From: Nereocystis luetkeana
Taxonomy: Eukaryota > Sar > Phaeophyceae > Laminariales > Laminariaceae
DNA: 64,000 nucleotides
Assembly (NCBI GenBank): GCA_031213475.1
Contig: JARUPZ010000024.1
Location: forward strand, 744,001 to 808,000
Reading direction: 5' to 3'
A program made the position numbers and the translations under genes. The stretch's first letter is position 1; every line of letters starts with the position of its first letter. Below are positions 58,690 through 64,000 of the stretch, in pieces. Under the pieces are notes generated by a model, which made no database searches, was not told the DNA's origin, and saw nothing but the letters and a program-made list of their open reading frames with translations.

Positions 58690-58985
58690 AGAAGGGGTCG
58701 GGGGGGGGGGGGGGGGGATACCCTTGCCATGCATAGTCGTAGTCGTATGAGCATATACCCGTGCATCCCTACAATGCCGGGACGGGGCGCGTCGGGTTTT
58801 CACTGGACAGGGAGACGTGACTTCCACCAAGCGCGAGATGCCGTGAGGTGTTGGGCGAGTCGCATTAAGGGGAAGCGGCACCTACTAAGAGTTTCCCCTG
58901 AGGCGGACCTGCATATGGATGACAGCTCCCAATTCAATAATTTTGTTTTCTGTTGTGGCCACTTCCAGAGACAGCAATGATGGGT
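58690..58985 (-). repeat. 0.5-0.6 kb dispersed repeat, copy 4 (3' part)
   Basis: The complement of this stretch has the family landmarks in order: GTCTCTGGAAGTGGCC, AATGCGACTCGCCCAACACC, GCGCTTGGTGG, CCCGTCCCGGCATTGTAGGG and CATACGACTACG. It is bounded by an 18-base G-run at 58700. The first half of the repeat is missing. Confidence 0.75.
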
Positions 58986-59636
58986 ATACTATGTTTTTCA
59001 ACCGAGCAGGCAGACCTTTCTTGCACCCGTCGGGGAAAATTCAGTGGAGGCGGGAGGAAGGGGAGCGGATGGGAATGCCACTGGGGGCAGAATACCCTCG
59101 CCGCTTGGTGCCCTGCCAGGTCCGGAGTTTTGGTTCTGGGCGTGAAAATAAGTGACAATACTGTTGTTCCCCCTGCTATATTACACGAGCCCGAAGGTGA
59201 TTCAGCAGTAATCCAAGAGTCGCCTTTGGCGCGGGGTACACGCATGCCCGACTAAAGTGGGAGTTTTGAAGAACCCGCGCGGCCATACATTGCCGGATCA
59301 CGTGCTGACCGTACGCTTGCTCGATAGCGGGGAGGCAATTACATGAGGTAACTTTTTGCCTTAAGAAAAAACACCACGCCGAAGGGTTTGGAGCAATATG
59401 GCGTCGGTCATCACTGCATCGGGGTTGAATATTAATGAACGACGTTGGCGTTTTGAAGAATCTCTCCCCCCACACATGGTCGACTAGTGCGTGAAAAACA
59501 CGCTCGTTTTGTAGCACGAGCGATTGTTCATACGGTGCCCAGGGCTTTCTTAGATGCGATACACCCACTGCCTTTCCCTTACCCTCACGTGATTGAACAA
59601 CGGCCAAAGAAAGGAGGGTGAGTTTGCAGGGTTACC

Positions 59637-59782
59637 TTGTGCGTGATTGGCGCGGGGAAACTTGAGTGCCGGATGTCATTTGGGGTTCGTGAGGGGTATA
59701 TTGCATTGCGTGGCATACAGCTCTCGCAATCTGGAGCGAGTATTCGCGTAAAGATTGAAGAGAACGCATTGAAGCGATACCA
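59637..59782 (+). CDS. possible exon, unknown function
   Basis: The frame reads GAGKLECRMSFGVREGYIAL and IRVKIEENALKRYQ, then meets CAG/GTATCT. That donor is part of a TACCAGGTA motif (59778-59786). A following exon could be 60016-60180. No family is recognised, and the minus strand is also open across part of it. Confidence 0.35.
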
Positions 59783-59907
59783 GGTATCTAACAAAAATAA
59801 ACAGCAAGAACCCAAGTGTAACAATTCGATCAAGCGTTTATCTTCAAGTTCAACGATTGAGTGGCATCTTCAACCGTTTCGCCGTTTTGTACCTGTCCTA
59901 AGTCCTA

Positions 59908-60012
59908 TTACGGGGGACCATAGTTAATAGGACCTACGGTATACATAAAAACCTATATATTTGACAATTTTTACGAACAATATTTGGTCCTATTAACTAT
60001 GGTCCCCCGTAA
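59908..60012 (-). mobile_element. TA-flanked MITE, copy 5 (105 bp, best preserved)
   Basis: Its terminal inverted repeats are identical over about 30 bp counting the TA and next base on each side (59905-59934 against 59986-60015). TA flanks are at 59906-59907 and 60013-60014. The perfect repeats make this the youngest copy seen. It lies between the two possible plus-strand exons. Confidence 0.92.
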
Positions 60013-60015
60013 TAG

Positions 60016-60180
60016 CGATGTCCGAGTCGCTGGTTCAAACTTGTCCGAGGAAATCATTGTTGAACAGGCGGTCTGGATCGCACTGAACACCATCAAGGAT
60101 ATGACATCCTCTTGGGGACGGGCACACCGCTTGCAACCAAATAAGGCCTACTCGTTAGTCAAAGTTCGACGGATTATGTA
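60016..60180 (+). CDS. possible exon after the MITE, unknown function
   Basis: The frame reads DVRVAGSNLSEEIIVEQAVW and IALNTIKDMTSSWGRAHRL and ends at a TAA (60179-60181). The AG that could act as its acceptor is in the right TA flank of the MITE (GTAATAG). The reading is protein-like but its family is unknown. Confidence 0.3.
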
Positions 60181-60181
60181 A

Positions 60182-61052
60182 ACGCCGAGTTTGTGGTGCC
60201 TGCAACGTTCAGCTCCCTTAATTAATGATAGAGGACACCAACATCAGGCCGGTCCCCAGCGCCATCGGTATGTTGGTGAAGCATGCCTTCAAGAAAGTTG
60301 TGTGGGCTTCTACAGAAGCCGTGAAAGTTTCATAAAGCTCACAAACGGTGCATTCAGTAGAGGTCTATAGTACGCCTCGGACGACCAACGCTCAGCTCGA
60401 GGCCAGCATATAGCTGTACCACTCGAGCGAGTCAGCCACCGTAGTCGACGCGAAGTAAGAGATGCAGAAAATTATTATAAGACCAAAACAGAGACAAGAG
60501 AGAGACAGATGGGGAAAGTTCCCCAGCAACAAGGACGCAACATCCGTTATACCCCAAGATCTATATATCTGTAGAAAACCCGGGGATGTCCTCCGGGTGT
60601 CCCCTGATGACCCCAGCCCCCCCCCAGAGCGAGCCCATAGGCCCAAAGGGACATACTTGGGGAAAACGTTAAAAATGAAAACAGGGGCAGCCGGGGGGGC
60701 CATAAAAAAACACAACTCGAAGAAGAACGAACGAAGAAACCACCCGTCAACATCGTCCGTTTCGACAAAACACTTACCATATAGCATTCATCCACAATAC
60801 AGTGGTATCCAACACAACCACTTGATTTAATTTAAACTCAGACGAGAAACACTGCAAACATAAGCAAACTGTATCCAACTTCACATGAAAACCTACACAG
60901 CAATATTTATCGACGTCGTCCCATATCTCCTCATTTGCCGTCGTACCAGTGATCAATTTTTTGGCAGACAAGTCAGAAACATACCAGTTACCACACGCAT
61001 ATACATACATCCATACCATACAAGAAAAAGTACACGGAAGGAAGCAATCTAC
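60182..61052. other. 3' flank of the repeat-protein gene; strand of open frames undecided
   Basis: Frames are open on both strands at 60462-60830. Minus-strand stretches near 60830-60960 (TANEEIWDDVDKYC) could be further exons of the repeat-protein gene, but phases do not join cleanly. Confidence 0.35.
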
Positions 61053-62251
61053 CAGCTTCTTTATGTTGCGGCCTAAAGCCATCAGTCACAGGAGCAGCTA
61101 GTAGAGGACCCAGGTTCAGAGGTAAGCGTTTCGACTGCGGGCGAGCGTACACGACCAGACACTCTGCAGGTGATTCACCCATAACCTTTATCCCAGCACA
61201 AGAACCGATTTTGTCGTCGACAAACACTTCTTCGCTAATGCGCTTTGTCCTCTCGTTCTTTGCCCTCAAAACCTCCTGCGTTAATAGTACATTTCTCTGG
61301 CCCAACACGAATTTGAAAAACATGGCCCACGAGCTCGACCTCGGGCGATACCACAACAAATTCCGGTTCAGTATACATCATCATGAGCAAAATAGTGGGT
61401 TTAGAGGCCGCAGTTTCCTCTTCAGGGGCGTCCCTTAACGAGTCAGAGTCTTCAACAACAGGTATATCAATCTCCGACATTTCACAGACACCCACATCCC
61501 TTTGTGAGAGCTCCTTAGAAGCAGACATCGGTTCAGCAGAAGGAACGACGACAGGTTCATTCACATCAATCTCGGAGTCCTCATAAACACCCACGTCCCC
61601 CGTTCGTATATCAATCTCCGACATTTCACAGACACCCACAACCTTTTGTGAGAGCCCCTTAGAAGGAGACACCGCTTCAGCAGAAGGAAACACGACAGAA
61701 TCATTCACGTCAACCTCGGAGTCCTCACAAACACCCACGCCCCCCGTTGGTATATCAATCTCCGACATTTCACAGACACCCACAACCTTTTGTGGCATCT
61801 CCTCCGAAGAAGACACCACTTCAGTAGAAGGAACGACGACAGGTTCATTCACATCAATCTCGGAGTCCTCACAAACACCCACGTCCCCCGTTGGCATATC
61901 AATCTCCGACATTTCACAGACACCCACAACCTTTTGTGACATATCCTTCGAAGAAAACACCGTTTCTGCAGAAGGAACAACGACAGGTTCATTCGCACCA
62001 ATCTCGGAGTCCTCAAAAACACCCACGTCCCCCGTTGGTATATCAATCTTCGACATTTCACAGACACCCACATCCTTCTGCGACAGCTCCTTAGAAGCGG
62101 ACACCGTTTCAGTAGAAGGAACGACGACAGGTTCATTCACATAATTCTCGGAATCCTCACAAACACCCACGCCCCCCGTTGCGGTCTCCTCATAAACCGA
62201 TATCATTGCAGCGGAAGGAATAGCATCAGATGGATTCGTAATCCAGCTCAC
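61053..62251 (-). CDS. protein with 48-residue tandem repeats, unknown function
   Basis: The minus-strand frame from 62251 is open for 338 codons. It holds about five units of 48 residues (144 bp) built around VGVCEMSEIDIPTGD and VGVCEDSEIDVNEPVVVPS, with a Ser/Lys-rich spacer. Motif starts are at 61463, 61607, 61751, 61895 and 62039, each exactly 144 bp apart. The two half-units resemble each other, so the unit itself arose by duplication. Each half has one Cys and is acidic. A short intron (about 61276-61330, or from 61350) would join it in phase 0 to an exon 61053-61275 reading EVLRAKNERTKRISEEVF and PLLAAPVTDG before GTAGAT. Unspliced, it stops at 61235. No signal peptide or known domain is seen. 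The true start is uncertain. Confidence 0.55.
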
Positions 62252-62339
62252 GGCATTAATTGAACCGTGGGTAGAAACAGCCCCTCAAGATCGATGCTGA
62301 TGGCTCCGAAGTCCAGACAAAGACGCCCTCCCCTGACGA

Positions 62340-63131
62340 CCACAAGTCGCAGAAGCTTCTTCCATGGATTTCGTGGTAGCTAACACTACATCCATCGAAG
62401 TGGTGGAAGCTTCCGAGGAAGTAGACGTTCCACGAGCTTCCATGGAAATAGTGGAAGCTTCCACAGGCTTCCATGGAAGCAGTGGGTTAAGCTTCCATGG
62501 AAGCAGTGGATGGATGCTTCCATGGAAGTAAGTGGTGTAAGCATTCAAACATTTCACGGAAGTAGTAGTGGAAACTTCCAGAAGCTGCCTTATATAAGTC
62601 ATGGAAGCTCCTCCAAGACTTCATGGAATTAGCGGAAGGTTTCACAAGCTTCCATGGAAGTCGTGGAACGTTGACTCAAATTGAATATTCCAATACTTCG
62701 ACGGAAGCTTGCACTTCATGGATGGAAGCTTCCACCGCTTCAATGAAAGCTCACGCGAAGTAAGAAGACCATGAACGTTTCCCTGGAAGTCTGTGGAAGT
62801 GATGCTTAAAGCTGCCATGGAAACAACCCGAAGCTTCCCAGGGCGGATCGCTTTCGCTATAGTTCTCCAGACTTCCCGCTGAAGCTTCCATGACTTCCAT
62901 GGAAGAAGCTTACATGGAACCAGCTTCCGCGGAAGCTTCCATGGGAGTTGTGGAAGCTTCCGCGTACCATGAAAGCTTCCATGGAAAGTTCCATCGTTTA
63001 CGTGGAAGCTTCCGGAAGCTTCCATCGTTTCCATGGAAGGTTCTCTACAGATTTCGTGAAAGTTTCCATCCGCTTCCATGGAAGTGGTGGAAGCTGCCGT
63101 GAAATTGGTGGAAGCTTCCGTCGAAGTGGCC
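62340..63131. repeat. array 2 of the self-complementary 12-bp unit CATGGAAGCTTC
   Basis: Same composition as array 1: dozens of GGAAGCTTCC and TTCCATGGAA words, some directly joined (near 62450-62525 and 62900-63030). The long frames here read MEAS/SFHG-type repeats and are by-products of the unit. It lies immediately upstream of the 48-residue repeat gene and ends about 60 bp before the TTAGGG element. Confidence 0.9.
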
Positions 63132-63189
63132 TTATAAAAAACAATAATGCACACGAGACCGCAGAAGCGGCGCAACCTATCTATCATAC

Positions 63190-63519
63190 GACTAGGTTTA
63201 GCAGTCTGGGAGAAGGGATCTTTAGGGAATTTTTGTACTTGAAAAATGTGTAGCGTGGTCTGCACTTCGGAATCGTCGTCCGCATCTGAGAAATTTCCTG
63301 GTTCGATGCAAACTCGGCGTAGCCGCGTTTATGGCGAGTTTTGGCCCGTTTCGGCTGCGGTTTGGGGTCAGCGTTAGGGTTAGGGTTAGGGTTAGGGTTA
63401 GGGTTAGAGTCAGGGGTTGGGTTGGGTCTTCGCCCGTGCCTTGATCCCAACAGGAACCAAAACATCCGAACAGCCTACCAACCTAAAGATCCCTTCTCCC
63501 AGATTGTTAAAGGTCCTCG
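63190..63519 (+). mobile_element. inverted-repeat element carrying TTAGGG repeats, copy 2
   Basis: Ends: GGTTTAGCAGTCTGGGAGAA at the left, with the complement (TTCTCCCAGATTGTTAAAGG) at the right. ATCATAC occurs on both sides (63183-63189 and 63520-63526), a possible 7-bp target duplication. Inside are five perfect TTAGGG units (63374-63403) and one variant. The part right of the TTAGGG run matches copy 1 closely in reverse orientation; about 110 bp of the left part is absent from copy 1. Confidence 0.88.
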
Positions 63520-63526
63520 ATCATAC

Positions 63527-64000
63527 AGCGTAGTAAAAACAGACGATTCAACGTGTACCGACGTACCAAAATTCTTCACGCCTTCGACGACATAACCACG
63601 TGTAGGGCACCTGCTTCAATAATTCGAAGTGATACGCATTCACCGAAATACAGGCAATCCCGTGTTCGAGGTACGAGTATCATGACAGTTAGTTGGCATT
63701 TTCAACTTTAAGCTTGTGCCGCCTTCGTTCGGAAATTGCTTCGCAAGTTGCGGTATATTTCTCATCTTCTCCTTCAGTCCACAAGCTACTTCTGATTGTA
63801 TCGCTGCTGCCACAAGCTTACCTGCCACTGTGCAAAGTTTCGCTGGAATCGGTTCTATGCCGCGCGCCTAAAAGCGTCATGTTGAAGTTGGCTGTGTTGG
63901 CGGAGGTCACGCCGCACCTGTCTGGGCTATACTCGTACGTAGCACTTTTTTATGGAGTATCACTGTGTTGCTAGCAGCTCGTTTGTGGGCAATACGGTAC
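63527..64000. other. window end, possible terminal exon
   Basis: A minus-strand frame 63640-63820 reads AAAIQSEVACGLKEKMRNI and PQLAKQFPNEGGTSLKLKM and ends in TGA. It could be a last exon of a gene beyond the window. The plus strand is also open (63693-63974), so this is weak. Confidence 0.3.

Noticed and set aside
58428-58881. Minus-strand frames of 112 and 137 codons
   Set aside because: They fall on dispersed repeat copy 4 and its G-run, and other copies do not keep the frame.
59176-59607. Minus-strand frame of 143 codons
   Set aside because: No motif or splice support was seen; left out as unsupported.
61383-61586. Plus-strand frame antisense to the repeat gene
   Set aside because: It covers only part of the repeats and is much shorter than the 338-codon minus frame; treated as a shadow.
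61459-62070. 144-bp repeats as a CRISPR-like or satellite array
   Set aside because: Units abut without unique spacers and keep an open frame without indels, so a coding tandem repeat is the better reading.
62285-63265. Long minus-strand frames over array 2 (up to 207 codons)
   Set aside because: Same reason as array 1; the peptide is the translated repeat unit.
1-64000. CRISPR arrays, bacterial operons or prophage modules
   Set aside because: No evenly spaced repeat-spacer structure, no compact co-directional genes and no ribosome-binding sites were seen.

Overview
This window is eukaryotic nuclear DNA. There are no long contiguous bacterial-style genes and no ribosome-binding-site layout. 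Protein-coding signal comes as short exons bounded by GT-AG splice sites (donors often GTGAGT or GTGAGC, acceptors after T-rich tracts). Most of the rest is retroelement wreckage, MITE-like elements, microsatellites and homopolymer runs. The protein types (secreted discoidin-like modules joined to a pectate-lyase-like beta-helix, and a vWD/Root_cap-like domain), the TTAGGG-type repeats and the RTE-like and copia-like elements fit a multicellular stramenopile, most likely a brown alga. That assignment is inference, because no rRNA or organelle marker is present.

Layout: 1-2.6 kb is the decayed 3' half of a Ty1/copia element. 3.2-4.2 kb (minus) is a decayed LINE endonuclease. 6.8-7.7 kb (minus) is a pseudogene of a secreted vWD/Root_cap-like protein. 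9.6 kb holds the first of five small TA-flanked MITEs. 11.2-11.7 kb holds the first copy of a 0.5-0.6 kb repeat family. 17.4-28.5 kb (minus) is the main intact-looking gene: at least 17 phase-consistent exons encoding tandem discoidin-like modules followed by a right-handed beta-helix. 29.6-38.8 kb is mostly non-coding. 38.8-46.6 kb is a nest of RTE-like LINE copies: a 3' end with a CAA tail, an internally deleted copy, and a 5'-truncated copy whose endonuclease is split by a TTAGGG-carrying inverted-repeat element. 48-53 kb is AT-rich spacer with two MITEs. 53.8-54.7 kb and 62.3-63.1 kb are dense arrays of a self-complementary 12-bp unit. 61.0-62.3 kb (minus) encodes a protein made of 48-residue tandem repeats. 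63.2-63.5 kb is a second TTAGGG-carrying element.

Three signals are not explained by ordinary annotation. The first is a near-palindromic 9-mer, TACCAGGTA/TACCTGGTA, found about 19 times where about 0.5 would be expected by chance; it is absent from the large gene and from the LINE nest. The second is the 12-bp self-complementary CATGGAAGCTTC arrays. The third is a mobile inverted-repeat element that carries internal telomere-type repeats whose copy number varies between its two copies. The genes show no operon-like cooperation. The large gene and the 6.8 kb pseudogene both look like secreted or cell-wall proteins.
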